Positions 1-9,299 of a DNA stretch of 53,683 bases are shown piece by piece. This stretch comes from Paludibacterium sp. GTDB lineage: Bacteria; Pseudomonadota; Gammaproteobacteria; Burkholderiales; Chromobacteriaceae. The DNA is taken from assembly GCF_019232825.1 (NCBI RefSeq), contig NZ_JAFAND010000080.1, positions 1 to 53,683 of the forward strand, read 5' to 3'. Made by a program: the position numbers and the translations under genes. How positions within the stretch are numbered: the first letter of the stretch is position 1; every line of letters begins with the position of its first letter. Under the pieces are notes generated by a model that saw only the letters and a program-made list of their open reading frames with translations, was not told the DNA's origin and made no database searches.

Positions 1-27
1 AGCGTGCGTTCGCGAAGCAACGCACGA
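1..27. repeat. Half REP hairpin, cut by the window edge
   Basis: The first bases carry the stem GTGCGTT / AACGCAC around an 8-nt loop. This is the left hairpin of the GTAG-headed repeat family seen complete at 9300, 35377, 46076 and 53224. No partner hairpin follows. Apart from the palindrome at 171-196, I see no gene or signal in 28-295. Confidence 0.75.
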
Positions 28-170
28 CCTTCCCATAATGTGTTCACCTCTAGGAGGATGAAGCAGGCGATTTAAATCATGGTGGCCACAACAGGATCAA
101 GGGGTCTGGCAACGCGACGAAGACGCCCCGCCATGCCCATCGGAGCCGGCCCAATGTTCAGGAAACGTTA

Positions 171-196
171 GTCGTTGGCTGCGCGCAGCCAACGAC
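171..196. repeat. 26-bp perfect palindrome
   Basis: Both 13-nt halves are exact reverse complements (GTCGTTGGCTGCG and its complement). As RNA it would fold into a very stable hairpin. No U-tract follows, so a classical terminator is unlikely. It differs in sequence from the REP family. It may be the terminator-like end of a gene left of the window or a separate palindromic repeat. Confidence 0.6.
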
Positions 197-295
197 GCCA
201 TGCGTCTGCCCTGGAGATAGTGCATCGGCAAGGATTGCCCTATATGCTATTTGCTTGAATCAGACAATCAACCGACATCTTGGCAAGGGCGCCAC

Positions 296-430
296 ATGCA
301 CATCCGTCTCGACGATCTCCACGGCGACGCCATCGTCCAACTTCTCGGCGAACACCTGTGCGACATGCACGCCAATTCGCCGCTTGGCAGCGTGCACGCG
401 CTCATGACATTGATGCTCCAGGAGTCCTAA
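296..430 (+). pseudogene. N-terminal relic of a GNAT acetyltransferase
   Basis: A 44-codon frame begins MHIRLDDLHGDAIVQLL and continues through a HANSPLGSVHAL stretch. This closely resembles the first ~40 residues of small GNAT N-acetyltransferases, whose N-termini read like IRLDDL..I..LL..H...M....SVHALDL. After VHAL the family sequence is lost and a stop follows at 428-430. The ~100 residues holding the acetyl-CoA-binding core are absent, because the next gene starts at 492. I read it as a truncated remnant. The family match is from memory of the N-terminal pattern, so certainty is moderate. Confidence 0.5.
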
Positions 431-491
431 GACGCCGCGATTGCGGGTATGCTGTGCACCTATCTTTAAGCCGCCATATTAGGAGAAGCCC

Positions 492-2366
492 ATGTCCCAT
501 GCCCGCGCCGAACCCGCATCCCACGGGTACGCCGGCCAGATCGTCGCCACTGGCGTGGTGTTGGCGCTGCTTTACCTCGGACGGGACGTGCTGATTCCGA
601 TCACCCTGGCGGTGATGCTGAGCTTCCTGATCGCGCCGCTGGTGCGCAAACTGCGTCATCTCGGCCTGCCGCAGAGCGTGGCGGTCTGCGCGGCCGTGGC
701 GGCGCTGACCGTGGGACTGCTGTTTACCGGCATGGAGATCGGCAGCCAGGTGATCAAGATCGGCGCCGCCATGCCGCAGTACGAAAGCACCATTCACGAC
801 AAGCTGGCTGAGCTCAACCAATTGACGCTGGGCCGGCTCGACATCTTGGCGCAGCGCGCCGACGCGGTCATGCGCGAGATGGCGCCGCCGGCCGGCGCCT
901 CGGCGCCCGCCGCGCATGTCGCGGCCGTGCTCAACGGCAGCGGCGGCGAACCGATTCCGGTCGAGCTTCATCCGCCGCGCCCCGGTCCGCTGCAACTGCT
1001 GCTGAACATCTTCAATACCGTGTCGCGGCCGTTGGAGACCACCGGCGTGGTGTTGATCGTGCTGCTGTTCATCCTGTTCGAACAAGACACGCTGGGCGAC
1101 CGCTTCGTCCGCTTGGCCGGACCGGGCAATTTGCGCGCCACCACCGCCGCGGTGGGCGATGTGGCGCAACGGTTGTCGCGCTATTTCGTATCGCAATTCG
1201 GCGTCAACTTGGCCGTCGGCGCGGTGATTTGGCTCGCGCTGGCGCTGTTGGGTCTGCCGCAAGCGTTCTTGTGGGGTGCGATGGCGGCGCTGTTGCGTTT
1301 CGTGCCCTACATCGGCGTGTGGATCGCCGGTCTCTGCGCCACAGTGCTCGCCGCCGCCATCGCCCCGGGCTGGTCGCAGGCGGTACTGACCGCGGCGGTA
1401 TTCCTGGCCACCGAACTATTGGTATCGCAACTATTGGAGCCGCGGCTGTATGGCCACAGCACCGGGCTGTCGCCATTGTCGGTGGTGGTGTCCGCCATTT
1501 TCTGGAGCGCGCTGTGGGGACCGGCGGGATTGGTGTTGTCCACCCCGCTGACGCTGTGCCTGGTGGTGGCGGGCCGCTACTTGGCGGCGCTGCGCTTCCT
1601 CGACATCCTGTTCGGCGACGTGCCGTCGCTGAGCCAGCCGGAGCGGTTCTACCAGCGGGCGCTACGCGGCGACAGCCACAGCATCGTGCTGAGCGCGCGC
1701 CAGTTTCTCAAGGCGCAATCGCTCGGCGCCTTCTGCGACAAGGTGCTGATGCCCGCGCTATTCATGGCCCGGGCCGATTTCGAGCAGCAGGCGATCACCG
1801 ACGACGAGCGCGACAAGGTCAACCACTCGGTGGCGGCCCTGCTGGTGGCATTGGCCGGGCAGCGCGAGCGGCACCGGGTTTCGGTGTCGGTGCTGGACGG
1901 CGAATCGCTGGCGCGTAAGCTGCGCCTGCAACGGGAACGGCAAGGCGGTCGCTGGCAAGGGCCGCTCGATGTGCCGGCCGCCTCGGTGGTGGTGGTGATC
2001 GCCGTCGGCGGCGAGTTGGACGAGCTGGCCGCCGAGGTACTGGTCTGGGCGCTGCGCGCGCAGCAGATCGACGCCCGCCGCATCGCGCTTGACGAACTGC
2101 GGCCGGCCGATGCCGCCGAGGCGCCGGTCGACATCGTGTCGCAGTTTTGGTTGGTGAGCGCCGAAGCGGCGGACATCGGCGCGGCGCGGGCGGCGGCACG
2201 GGCACGCCTGCCGGAGACCAACAAGGTCATGACGCTCAGTCTGCACTCGCCGTACGCCGCGGGGCGCGATCCGCTCCCCGCCTCGCCGGACGATTTCGGC
2301 AGCTACCAGGCGGCGATCGAATGCTGCAAATCGGCAACCGCCCAGGGGGCGCTGGCCGGGTCATGA
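492..2366 (+). CDS. AI-2E family transporter with long C-terminal extension
   Basis: A 624-residue inner-membrane protein of the AI-2E exporter/permease family (PF01594, formerly UPF0118). Hydrophobic helices cluster at roughly 15-75 and 180-365, separated by a soluble ~100-residue segment as is usual for the family. Typical members stop near 350-380 residues. This one continues with a ~260-residue soluble region (about 365-624) rich in Ala/Arg/Glu, with an alternating charged/hydrophobic pattern and no motif I recognise. AGGAGA lies 6-7 nt before the ATG. Members have been linked to autoinducer-2 or Na+/H+ transport, and the substrate here cannot be read from sequence. It converges on fbpC with 28 bp between them. 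Confidence 0.85.
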   Translation: MSHARAEPASHGYAGQIVATGVVLALLYLGRDVLIPITLAVMLSFLIAPLVRKLRHLGLPQSVAVCAAVAALTVGLLFTGMEIGSQVIKIGAAMPQYESTIHDKLAELNQLTLGRLDILAQRADAVMREMAPPAGASAPAAHVAAVLNGSGGEPIPVELHPPRPGPLQLLLNIFNTVSRPLETTGVVLIVLLFILFEQDTLGDRFVRLAGPGNLRATTAAVGDVAQRLSRYFVSQFGVNLAVGAVIWLALALLGLPQAFLWGAMAALLRFVPYIGVWIAGLCATVLAAAIAPGWSQAVLTAAVFLATELLVSQLLEPRLYGHSTGLSPLSVVVSAIFWSALWGPAGLVLSTPLTLCLVVAGRYLAALRFLDILFGDVPSLSQPERFYQRALRGDSHSIVLSARQFLKAQSLGAFCDKVLMPALFMARADFEQQAITDDERDKVNHSVAALLVALAGQRERHRVSVSVLDGESLARKLRLQRERQGGRWQGPLDVPAASVVVVIAVGGELDELAAEVLVWALRAQQIDARRIALDELRPADAAEAPVDIVSQFWLVSAEAADIGAARAAARARLPETNKVMTLSLHSPYAAGRDPLPASPDDFGSYQAAIECCKSATAQGALAGS

Positions 2367-2394
2367 CCGGGCCGGCGCTCGCCTCGCGGCAGCG

Positions 2395-3444
2395 CTAATC
2401 GCCCAACACATGCGCGTGACCGTCGACGGCCACGCGCACCATGCTGCCGAGCGCCGGCAACGCGAGCCCGGCGTATTTCACCTGCAATGTGACCGCCTCT
2501 TCCCCATCGCGCGCGGGCAGCACAATGTCGAGCAGGCTGCTATGCCCGCCGAAATCGATGTCGGCGACCCGCCCCTGACAATCCGCGCCGTCGCCGGCCG
2601 GCAGCAAGCGCAGCTGTTCCGGCCGCAGCATGATGCGTGCCGTCCCCGCCACCGCTTGGCCGGGCGCCGGCAAATCCCCCAACGCGCAATGGGCGCGGCC
2701 GTTATGCAACCGGGCCGGCAAAATCACCGCCTCGCCCAGAAACAGCGCGGTGGCGCCGTCGCGCGGATGCCGGTACAGCTCGGCCGGCGTGCCGTGCTGC
2801 ACCAGCCGCCCTTGCCGCATCACCGCCAGCTGATCGGCGAACGACAACGCCTCCGCCTGATCGTGCGTCACCAGAATGGCGGTAATGCCCGTCTCACGCA
2901 GCAGCTGCGCCACCGCCTTGCGCATGCTGACGCGCAAGCCGGTATCCAGCGCGGAAAACGGCTCATCCAGCAACATCAGCCGTGGCCGCTGCGCCAGGGC
3001 GCGCGCCAGCGCCACACGCTGCTGCTGCCCGCCGGACAACTCGTGCGGCCAGCGCGTGCCCAGGACCGGGTCGAGCGACACCATGGTCAACAGCGCATCG
3101 ATGCGGGCGCGTTTGGCGTGGCGCGTCTCGGACAAGCCGAAACCGATATTGTCCGCCACGCTCAGATGCGGAAACAGCGCCCCGTCCTGCGGCACATAAC
3201 CGATCCCCCGCTCGTGCGCCGGCACGGCGCGGTGCGCGTCGGCCAGCAGTTGACCGTCCAACGCGATGCGGCCGGCGTCGGGAAACTCGAAACCGGCGAT
3301 CAGCCGCAAAAGCGTGGTCTTGCCCGAGCCGGAGGGACCGACAACCGCCATGCGGCTGCCGGCGGCGATGCTCAGCGTGACGTCGTCGACCGCGGGCATG
3401 GCGCCGTAGTGCTTGCTCAGTTGGTGAATGTCGATCGCGGTCAT
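2395..3444 (-). CDS. fbpC: Ferric-iron ABC transporter, ATP-binding protein FbpC
   Basis: A 349-residue ATPase of the Fe(3+) importer (FbpC/AfuC family) that powers the FbpB permease from the cytoplasmic face. Walker [10 protein letters not shown] is near residue 37, the signature [15 protein letters not shown] near 135, and Walker [13 protein letters not shown] just after it. A TOBE-like C-terminal domain occupies the last ~100 residues. The ATG overlaps the fbpB stop as ATGA, indicating translational coupling. An in-frame open region extends upstream to 4863, but that part is a shadow of fbpB in another frame, not a fusion. Iron specificity comes from the adjacent FbpA and the Fur-type promoter. 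Confidence 0.93.
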   Translation of the reverse strand: MTAIDIHQLSKHYGAMPAVDDVTLSIAAGSRMAVVGPSGSGKTTLLRLIAGFEFPDAGRIALDGQLLADAHRAVPAHERGIGYVPQDGALFPHLSVADNIGFGLSETRHAKRARIDALLTMVSLDPVLGTRWPHELSGGQQQRVALARALAQRPRLMLLDEPFSALDTGLRVSMRKAVAQLLRETGITAILVTHDQAEALSFADQLAVMRQGRLVQHGTPAELYRHPRDGATALFLGEAVILPARLHNGRAHCALGDLPAPGQAVAGTARIMLRPEQLRLLPAGDGADCQGRVADIDFGGHSSLLDIVLPARDGEEAVTLQVKYAGLALPALGSMVRVAVDGHAHVLGD

Positions 3445-5051
3445 CGGCCAGCACTCCGTCTGGATTGGTGATAAAGCAGCCACGTCAGCGGCAGGGAGAG
3501 CAGAATCATCAGCAGCGCATACGGTGCTGCCGACACATAGTCGATTTCGCTGGTCAACGACCAAAAGCAGGTCGCCAGCGTGCGCGTGCCGTTGGGCGCC
3601 AGCAGCAAGGTAGCGGTCAGTTCGTTGGTGATGGCCAAAAACACCATGGCGGCGCCGGCGGCGGCGCCGGGCGCGGCCAGCCGCAGGGTCACGCGCCACA
3701 GGGCGCGGCCCGGCGACACGCCCAGGCTCTGCGCGGCGTTTTCCAGCGTTTCCGGCGCCTGCGCCATGCCGGCGCGCAGGCTGATCAGCGCACGCGGCAA
3801 GAACATCAGCACATAGGCGAGAAACACCGTCAGCAGCGTTTGATAAATCGGCCGCGCCCAATGGATGGTGACCGTCACCAGCGCCAATGCCACCACGATG
3901 CCGGGCATGGCGCTGGCCAGGTAATGACAGCCCTCCCACACGCGATTGAGACGGCTGGGATGGCGCACCGACAGCCAGGCCATGGGGATGGCCGCCAAGG
4001 TGGTCAACACCGCGCCGGCGAAGGCCAATAGCAGGGTTTGCCCCAATGCCGGCAACAGGCTCTGCCACGGCCAAGCGCCCAGGCCGCCGATCAGCAGCCA
4101 GCGCCCCAGCGTCAGCAGCGGCACGCCCAGCGTCAATGCCGCCACCGCGCCGTTGAGCAACAGGCACAGCGCCGCCATGGCCGGCGACAGCCGCCGCGGC
4201 GCGATGGACCGGGCGCTGCCCGAGCCGACGCGGGCATAGCGGGCCCGGCCGCGCATGCGCGCCTCCAGCGCCAACAGCAACAGACAGCAAAGCGCCAACA
4301 CGCCGGCCAGCATGTTGGCGGCCGGGCCGCTGAATGTGGATTGGAATTGATCGAAAATGGCGGTGGTAAAGGTATCGAAGCGGATCATCGCGTAGAGCCC
4401 ATACTCGGCCAACAGGTGCAGACCGACCAGCAGCGCGCCGCCGCCAATGGCCAGGCGCAGCTGCGGCAGCACCACCCGCCAGAAGATGCGCCCAGGGGAT
4501 TGACCCAACGACGCGGCGACGTCTTCCAACGCCGGATCGAGCCGGCGCAGCGTGGCCGCCACCGGCAGGTACAGAAACGGGAAATAGGCGATGACCGAAA
4601 TCAGCACGCCGGCCGCCAAGCCGTGCAGCGACGGCACCAGGCTGACCCAGGCGTAACTGTGCACGAACGCCGGCACGGCGATGGGCGCCACCGCCAAGGC
4701 CGACCACATGCGCCGCCCCGGCAGGGTGCTGCGCTCGGTCAGCCAGGCGAGCCCCACGCCCATGACGATGCACAGCGGCACCGTCAACAGCACCAACGAC
4801 ACCGTGTTGATCAGCAGCTCGCCGACGCGGGGCCGGAACAGCAGGGTCACGATGGTGGCCCAACCGGTCTCTAGCGCCACGACGGCGACAAAGCTCAACG
4901 GCAGCAGCGCCAGCAGGGCGATGGCCACCACCAGCCCCGTCAGCCAGGGGACGGCACTGCCGCCGCGGCGCGCGGCGGCGGGCAGGGCGCGGGCCGTCGC
5001 GACGGCCGGCTCGGCAAACGGCGGCAAGGCGCGCGAAAGCGGTTCCGACAT
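3441..5051 (-). CDS. fbpB: Ferric-iron ABC transporter, permease FbpB
   Basis: A 536-residue inner-membrane permease made of two fused BPD_transp_1 domains, the normal architecture of FbpB/AfuB. EAA-like loops are visible in both halves: [16 protein letters not shown] near 180 and [17 protein letters not shown] near 430. They contact the ATPase FbpC. About 12 membrane helices are expected. The start lies 4 nt after the fbpA stop and the stop overlaps the fbpC start by 4 nt, so fbpABC is one tight operon. The cytoplasmic N-terminus of about 35 residues is Arg/Ala-rich. Confidence 0.93.
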   Translation of the reverse strand: MSEPLSRALPPFAEPAVATARALPAAARRGGSAVPWLTGLVVAIALLALLPLSFVAVVALETGWATIVTLLFRPRVGELLINTVSLVLLTVPLCIVMGVGLAWLTERSTLPGRRMWSALAVAPIAVPAFVHSYAWVSLVPSLHGLAAGVLISVIAYFPFLYLPVAATLRRLDPALEDVAASLGQSPGRIFWRVVLPQLRLAIGGGALLVGLHLLAEYGLYAMIRFDTFTTAIFDQFQSTFSGPAANMLAGVLALCCLLLLALEARMRGRARYARVGSGSARSIAPRRLSPAMAALCLLLNGAVAALTLGVPLLTLGRWLLIGGLGAWPWQSLLPALGQTLLLAFAGAVLTTLAAIPMAWLSVRHPSRLNRVWEGCHYLASAMPGIVVALALVTVTIHWARPIYQTLLTVFLAYVLMFLPRALISLRAGMAQAPETLENAAQSLGVSPGRALWRVTLRLAAPGAAAGAAMVFLAITNELTATLLLAPNGTRTLATCFWSLTSEIDYVSAAPYALLMILLSLPLTWLLYHQSRRSAGR

Positions 5052-5055
5052 GGCG

Positions 5056-6072
5056 TTACAGCAGGCCAGCCTGCATCATCAGATCGATCACCTTCTTGCC
5101 GTTGAGCTTGGCGGCATCGACCCGAGGCGCGTCCAATTCGCTCAGCGGCATCAGCTTGGGATTGGAGGCGGCGCCTCGACCGACCGCATATTCAAATGCG
5201 TTGCCAGTGCGCAGCACCGTCTGCCCTTCTCCGCCGGTGATCCACTTCACGAAGGCCTGCGCCTGTTGCGGGTGCTTGCTCGATGCCAGCACGCCGGCGC
5301 CGGACAGGCTGACGAACGCACCCGGATCCTTGTGCTTGAAGTAGTACAGCGCGGTGTTCTTGCTGTTTTCGCCGGTCTTGGACTGGTCGACGAAACTGTA
5401 ATAGTGGTAGATCACGCCGCCTTCGACCTGGCCGGCATTCACCGCCTTGAGCACCGTGCTGTTGCCCTTGTAGGCGACGACGTTGGCCTTCATGCCCTTG
5501 AGCCAGGCAAGCGTGGCCGCCTCGCCCTTCAGGGCCAGCATGGCGCTGACGATGGCTTGGAAATCCGCCCCGCTGGGCGACGCGGCCCAGCGGCCTTGCC
5601 ACTTGGGCGCGGCCAGATCGAGCAACGACTTGGGCAGGTCGGCCGGCTTGAGCTTGTCCTTGTTGTAGACGAATACCGTCGAGCGGGCGGCGATGCCGAT
5701 CCACTTGCCATGGACGGGCCGGTAGGCCGGCGCCACCTGGGCCAACGTCGCGGCCGGCAGCGGCGCGAACAGGCCGGCATTGTCGACCAGCGTCATGGCC
5801 GGCGAATTCTCGGTCAGAAAGACGTCTGCCGGCGACGCCTTGCCCTCTTGCACGATCTGATTGCCCAGCTCGCTATCGCTACCGTTGCGCAAGGTCACCT
5901 TGATGCCGGTGGCCTGGGTAAAGCCATCCACCCAAGCTTGCGTGAGATTTTCGTGCTGGGCGTTGTACACGACGATACCGTCGTCGGCCTGCGCGGCCTT
6001 GGCGCCAAACAGGACGGCCACGGTCACGGCGGCCAGCGCCATGTTGCCAAGACGGGAAGAGAGGGAAGCCAT
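5056..6072 (-). CDS. fbpA: Periplasmic ferric-iron-binding protein FbpA
   Basis: A 338-residue periplasmic solute-binding protein that captures Fe(3+) for FbpBC. A Sec signal peptide ends at about residue 29 (AQA-DDG). The tandem tyrosines in IYHYYSF are residues 224-225, which become 195-196 after cleavage, matching the iron-binding Tyr195/Tyr196 of the classical FbpA family. Other family signatures are IVVYNAQHE at the mature N-terminus and the [12 protein letters not shown] loop. I chose the ATG at 6072, where the signal peptide begins. An in-frame TTG at 6093 would add 7 residues. It is the first gene of fbpABC, under the Fur-type promoter at 6157-6193. Confidence 0.94.
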   Translation of the reverse strand: MASLSSRLGNMALAAVTVAVLFGAKAAQADDGIVVYNAQHENLTQAWVDGFTQATGIKVTLRNGSDSELGNQIVQEGKASPADVFLTENSPAMTLVDNAGLFAPLPAATLAQVAPAYRPVHGKWIGIAARSTVFVYNKDKLKPADLPKSLLDLAAPKWQGRWAASPSGADFQAIVSAMLALKGEAATLAWLKGMKANVVAYKGNSTVLKAVNAGQVEGGVIYHYYSFVDQSKTGENSKNTALYYFKHKDPGAFVSLSGAGVLASSKHPQQAQAFVKWITGGEGQTVLRTGNAFEYAVGRGAASNPKLMPLSELDAPRVDAAKLNGKKVIDLMMQAGLL

Positions 6073-6156
6073 AGAGCCTGAATTCCTGGTCAAGAAACAG
6101 CGATGAGAAGAGGCGGGCGCGATACTCCCAAAGCATGCGCCTACGAATTAGGACTA

Positions 6157-6193
6157 ATTATAACGATTAATTTTGATAATGGGAATGATTTTC
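6157..6193 (-). promoter_or_regulatory. fbpA promoter with overlapping Fur box
   Basis: On the minus strand a -35 TTCCCA (6180-6185), a 17-nt spacer and a perfect -10 TATAAT (6157-6162) precede fbpA. The plus-strand 19-mer at 6175-6193 (GATAATGGGAATGATTTTC) matches the Fur consensus GATAATGATAATCATTATC at 15 of 19 positions and covers the -35. Iron-loaded Fur would therefore block the promoter, as expected for an iron-uptake operon. Confidence 0.82.
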
Positions 6194-6233
6194 ATTTAGA
6201 TCGCTGGCGCCGCTGACCAACGGCAAGCAGCGA

Positions 6234-6848
6234 TCACAAGGTCAGCACGCGCACGCTCATGAGCAGCAGCACCACGCCGGTGGCCCGATTGACCCAGCCC
6301 ATGCGGCAACGCAGCAGGGTCAGCACGCGCGGATGGGACAGCAGCAGCGCCACCAGCGAATACCAAGCCATGTCCAACACGCCGGCCAACAGCACCATGC
6401 CCGCCTTGTGCGCCCACGACATGCCCGGCACCACGAACTGGCTGAACAGCGCCAGGAAGAAGACCGCCAAATGCGGATTGGACAATGCCACGACCAGCCC
6501 CTCGCGCGTCGAGCGCCACAGCGACGAGCGCGCTTGCGCCGGGTCCGCTAGCGCCGGACCGTCGCCCCCCGCGCGCAGACTCTGCCAGCCGAGCCAACAC
6601 AGAAACGCCGCGCCGGCCCAGGTGATGGCGCGAAACAGCCACGGCTCGGCGGTCAACACCAGCGCCAGTCCCTGCACCGCAGCCAGCGCGAACAGACCGA
6701 CGCCGACGCCGTGGGCCGCCGCGGCGCACACCCCTTGTTGCCGGCTGCCGCCGAGCGTTTGACGGATGATCATGGCCAAACTGGGTCCGGGCGACATCGC
6801 CCCCAGCAAACACACCCCGGCCAATGGCAGCCACGCGGTGAAATTCAT
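6234..6848 (-). CDS. LysE/RhtB family amino-acid exporter
   Basis: A 204-residue inner-membrane exporter of the LysE superfamily, which expels amino acids or related metabolites. The family signature GAMSPGPSLAMIIRQTL lies in the first 40 residues, with about six hydrophobic segments over the rest. GAGGG is 7-8 nt before the ATG at 6848. A TTG two codons upstream is possible but less likely. The LysR gene at 6937-7872 lies upstream on the same strand and may control it. The substrate cannot be assigned. Confidence 0.88.
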   Translation of the reverse strand: MNFTAWLPLAGVCLLGAMSPGPSLAMIIRQTLGGSRQQGVCAAAAHGVGVGLFALAAVQGLALVLTAEPWLFRAITWAGAAFLCWLGWQSLRAGGDGPALADPAQARSSLWRSTREGLVVALSNPHLAVFFLALFSQFVVPGMSWAHKAGMVLLAGVLDMAWYSLVALLLSHPRVLTLLRCRMGWVNRATGVVLLLMSVRVLTL

Positions 6849-6936
6849 ACGCAATCCCTCTTTCTCAACGGCAACGATTCATGAGAAAGCAGTCTAGCCG
6901 GCATGCACCATGCAGGGAACGGCTATCTCCTCATGG

Positions 6937-7872
6937 TCACCATGAGAAATTTTCATGCTTGGTGATGCCGTAGATCGAGTGGTACAGCACGTCGAACACT
7001 TGCTTGCGGAACCACTGGTGTGCCGGATCGCGCTCCATGCGCCCGTGCCACAACAGCCAATAGCGGTAGGTGTGCGCGTCGAACGGCAGCGGACGGAAGC
7101 TGACCGGGAATTGCAGCGCGAAACGCGCCGCCAGGTGCTCGGGCAAGGTCAGCAGCATCGTGCTGCCTGCCACCACACGCAGCGCCGACACGAAGAACGG
7201 CACCGAGACCCGCACCTCGCGCCGCAGTCCGGCCTGGGTCAAATAGTGGTCGACGAAGCTATCCTTGTCGCTGGCGGTGGTGATGCGCGCATGCGGCCAG
7301 GCCAGGTAGTCGCTCAGCTCGAACGTCGCCTGGCGGCACAGCGGGTGGTCGTGCGCCATCACGCAAACCGGCTTGTCCTGTCCTAGCGACATGCCGTGCA
7401 GATTGTCCGGAATCCGCTCGGCGATGGTGGTCACCAGATCCACCCCTTCGTCGACCAGAATGTCGAACCGCCCGGCCTGCCACATGCGGAAAATCAGCGT
7501 CAGCCGCGGCGCCTGCGGCAGCACCTGGCGCAGGATATCGGGAAACATGTATTCCGCCAGATAGTCCGAGCCGGCGAACTCGAACTGGCGCGCGCACGTG
7601 GCCGGATCGAAGCGCGGCAGCTGCGACAGGCCGTCGATATCGGCCAACACCCCCTTGAGCGGCAGCCGCAGCGCCTCGGCGCGCTCGGTCAGCACAAAGC
7701 GCTGCCCCTCGCGCAACAACAGCGGGTCCTCGAAATGGTCGCGCAACAGCGCCAAGTGGCGGCTCATCGCCGATTGCGTCAGCGCCAGGCGCTCGGCCGC
7801 CCGGGTCAGGTTGCGCAATTCGAGCAGCACGTCCAGCGAACGCAGCAAATTGAGATTGAGAGAAGACAGCAT
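6937..7872 (-). CDS. LysR-family transcriptional regulator (NodD-like)
   Basis: A 311-residue LysR-type regulator. The N-terminal winged helix-turn-helix (residues 5-65) contains LTRAAERLALTQSAMSRHLALLRDHF, followed by LLLREGQRFVLTERAEAL. The remaining ~220 residues form the periplasmic-binding-protein-like effector domain. The FEDPLLLREG pattern after the HTH is typical of the NodD/LeuO-type subgroup. AAGGA is 8 nt before the ATG. It lies between the LysE exporter and a membrane lipoprotein, all on the minus strand. The ligand and targets are unknown. Confidence 0.88.
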   Translation of the reverse strand: MLSSLNLNLLRSLDVLLELRNLTRAAERLALTQSAMSRHLALLRDHFEDPLLLREGQRFVLTERAEALRLPLKGVLADIDGLSQLPRFDPATCARQFEFAGSDYLAEYMFPDILRQVLPQAPRLTLIFRMWQAGRFDILVDEGVDLVTTIAERIPDNLHGMSLGQDKPVCVMAHDHPLCRQATFELSDYLAWPHARITTASDKDSFVDHYLTQAGLRREVRVSVPFFVSALRVVAGSTMLLTLPEHLAARFALQFPVSFRPLPFDAHTYRYWLLWHGRMERDPAHQWFRKQVFDVLYHSIYGITKHENFSW

Positions 7873-7898
7873 GACGATCGTCCTTCACCGTCAAGCGG

Positions 7899-8720
7899 TT
7901 AATCGTTTGCGGCGGAATCGGACGCGTTATCCCTACTGTCCGCGCCAGACCGCAGCAGCGATTTACTCTGTGTCCATAAAAACAGCAGCGCGCCCAGCGG
8001 CAGAGAAATTGACAGCGTCCAGCCACCAAACAAGGGAGCAAAATAGCTCTCACCCAACAAGAGCAAGCTGACAGGGTGGAACAGCCATTCCCCCGTGGTC
8101 CAGTTAAGGCTGAATTGACCTAAGCCGACAAGAATGAACAGTATCCACAGCCACTTGCGTTTAACCTCCTTGCTCCTTATGCAGCAGACCACGGCAAATA
8201 TCATCAGCAGAGGAATGAGAACGCAGGAGAGCAGAACAAAATAATGGAGCGGACCTTTACCTGCCAGAGTAAATCGGTTGATGTGCTCGAGCGAGTCGGC
8301 GCTCTGATAGACGTGCATGCCGGTAAGGGTGACGCCTGTCGCGCTCTTTTGACTCGCCACGTTAATGATCAGCCACTTATCGGAGAATTGGTATTCGTAA
8401 GTCAGGTTGACGGTTGTCCAGGCCTTTAGCGTGGAAGAGTAATCGGACGCTCTCCAATCGACCACCTTCGCGGAGAGCGGGGCTTGTTGCGGCAGCAGTC
8501 CAGCCATGGCCACGAACGTCTCATGGGCTTTGGCGCTTTTGAGTCCGGGGTCGAGATCTTTCTCGAGCTGGTCGAACTGCCGGTTCTGCAACAAGGCGAT
8601 ATAGTGTTTAGCCGTGGTCATGTCCTGTGCCGGCACCTGCTGTTCGATCGCGGCGTCCTCTCCACAACCGCCCAGCAGGACGAACAAGGCAAAAACGGGA
8701 ATCCATATTCTCCACCGCAT
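7899..8720 (-). CDS. Membrane-anchored lipoprotein of unknown function
   Basis: A 273-residue protein with a lipoprotein signal sequence: MRWRIWIPVFALFVLLGGC, where the LGGC lipobox places the modified Cys at residue 19. A soluble domain of ~150 residues follows. It starts with a helix reading TTAKHYIALLQNRQFDQLEKDLDP, reminiscent of the DUF3887 class of small alpha/beta domains. Four hydrophobic segments fill the C-terminal half (about 180-265). Start chosen at 8720 because AGGGTGG precedes it and the lipobox fits. The upstream in-frame ATG at 8774 would bury the signal. The combination of a lipid anchor with four C-terminal helices is unusual. I do not recognise a function. Confidence 0.75.
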   Translation of the reverse strand: MRWRIWIPVFALFVLLGGCGEDAAIEQQVPAQDMTTAKHYIALLQNRQFDQLEKDLDPGLKSAKAHETFVAMAGLLPQQAPLSAKVVDWRASDYSSTLKAWTTVNLTYEYQFSDKWLIINVASQKSATGVTLTGMHVYQSADSLEHINRFTLAGKGPLHYFVLLSCVLIPLLMIFAVVCCIRSKEVKRKWLWILFILVGLGQFSLNWTTGEWLFHPVSLLLLGESYFAPLFGGWTLSISLPLGALLFLWTQSKSLLRSGADSRDNASDSAAND

Positions 8721-8840
8721 ACTGCCACCCTGATTATTATGCAAATTTGTTAGGTGACAGTGTACCTGATCCATATCGATTGACGACAGGACGGCAAGAG
8801 AACGGTCAATGACGTTTTCAACGCCAATCGGGGCCGGTCA

Positions 8841-9218
8841 TCACCGTTGCGGCAGCGCCGCCAGATAGGCCGCGTACGGCGCGGCGTCGTAGATGAACTG
8901 ATCGGCGACGATCTTGCCGGCCCGGACGGTGAGATGCTCGGTCACGTAGCCCCCTTTCACCGGCAGGGTGTCGGCACGGTAGACGATCACCGCCCGTTCT
9001 TCGTCGCCGAACAGCGCCTGCAGCGTGAGTTTTTCCAGCATGCGCGCGAAGCCCTCGTGAAACCCGCGATAGGCTTGCACCCCCGACAGCGACCCCGCGG
9101 GACTGTCGCAGGTGACCTGCTCGGCGGCCAATGCCAGCACGCCCGCCACGTCCTTGTTGGCCATCGCCTCGAAGTAGGCGCGCGCCACTTTCACCGCCCC
9201 ATTGATCTGCCTTGCCAT
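8841..9218 (-). CDS. NTF2-like (SnoaL-type) domain protein
   Basis: A 125-residue cytoplasmic protein of the NTF2-like/SnoaL fold. It begins with the usual helical hairpin (VARAYFEAMANKDVAGVLALAAE). The strand pattern VTCDSPAG...GVQAYRGFHEGFARM...AVIVYRADTL....YVTEHLTVRAGKIV follows, matching the family's conical beta-sheet. GGAGGAC lies just before the ATG at 9218, and an upstream ATG at 9296 has no such signal. Family members range from isomerases to stress proteins, and no catalytic residues can be singled out here. Confidence 0.8.
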   Translation of the reverse strand: MARQINGAVKVARAYFEAMANKDVAGVLALAAEQVTCDSPAGSLSGVQAYRGFHEGFARMLEKLTLQALFGDEERAVIVYRADTLPVKGGYVTEHLTVRAGKIVADQFIYDAAPYAAYLAALPQR

Positions 9219-9274
9219 GTCGTCCTCCCGCCGCGCGACGGTTGCCGCGATATGAGCAAGATAACAACGGCTAA

Positions 9275-9289
9275 TGACAGTTTTTGTCA
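9275..9289. promoter_or_regulatory. Inverted repeat TGACA-N5-TGTCA upstream of the NTF2-like gene
   Basis: A perfect 5-bp inverted repeat with a T-rich 5-nt centre lies about 57-71 bp before the start of the NTF2-like gene. It sits just before the REP element at 9300. It may be a regulator site or a small hairpin. Support is weak because the arms are short. Confidence 0.3.
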
Positions 9290-9299
9290 GCAGCACCTA

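Noticed and set aside
58-75. A five-codon ORF after AGGAGG at 52-57
   Set aside because: It is too short to be meaningful, with no downstream gene close enough for a leader role.
2395-4863. A single 822-residue frame that would fuse a permease-like part to FbpC
   Set aside because: The upstream part is Arg/Ala/Gly-rich nonsense overlapping the genuine fbpB frame, and FbpC has its own ATG at 3444 overlapping the fbpB stop.
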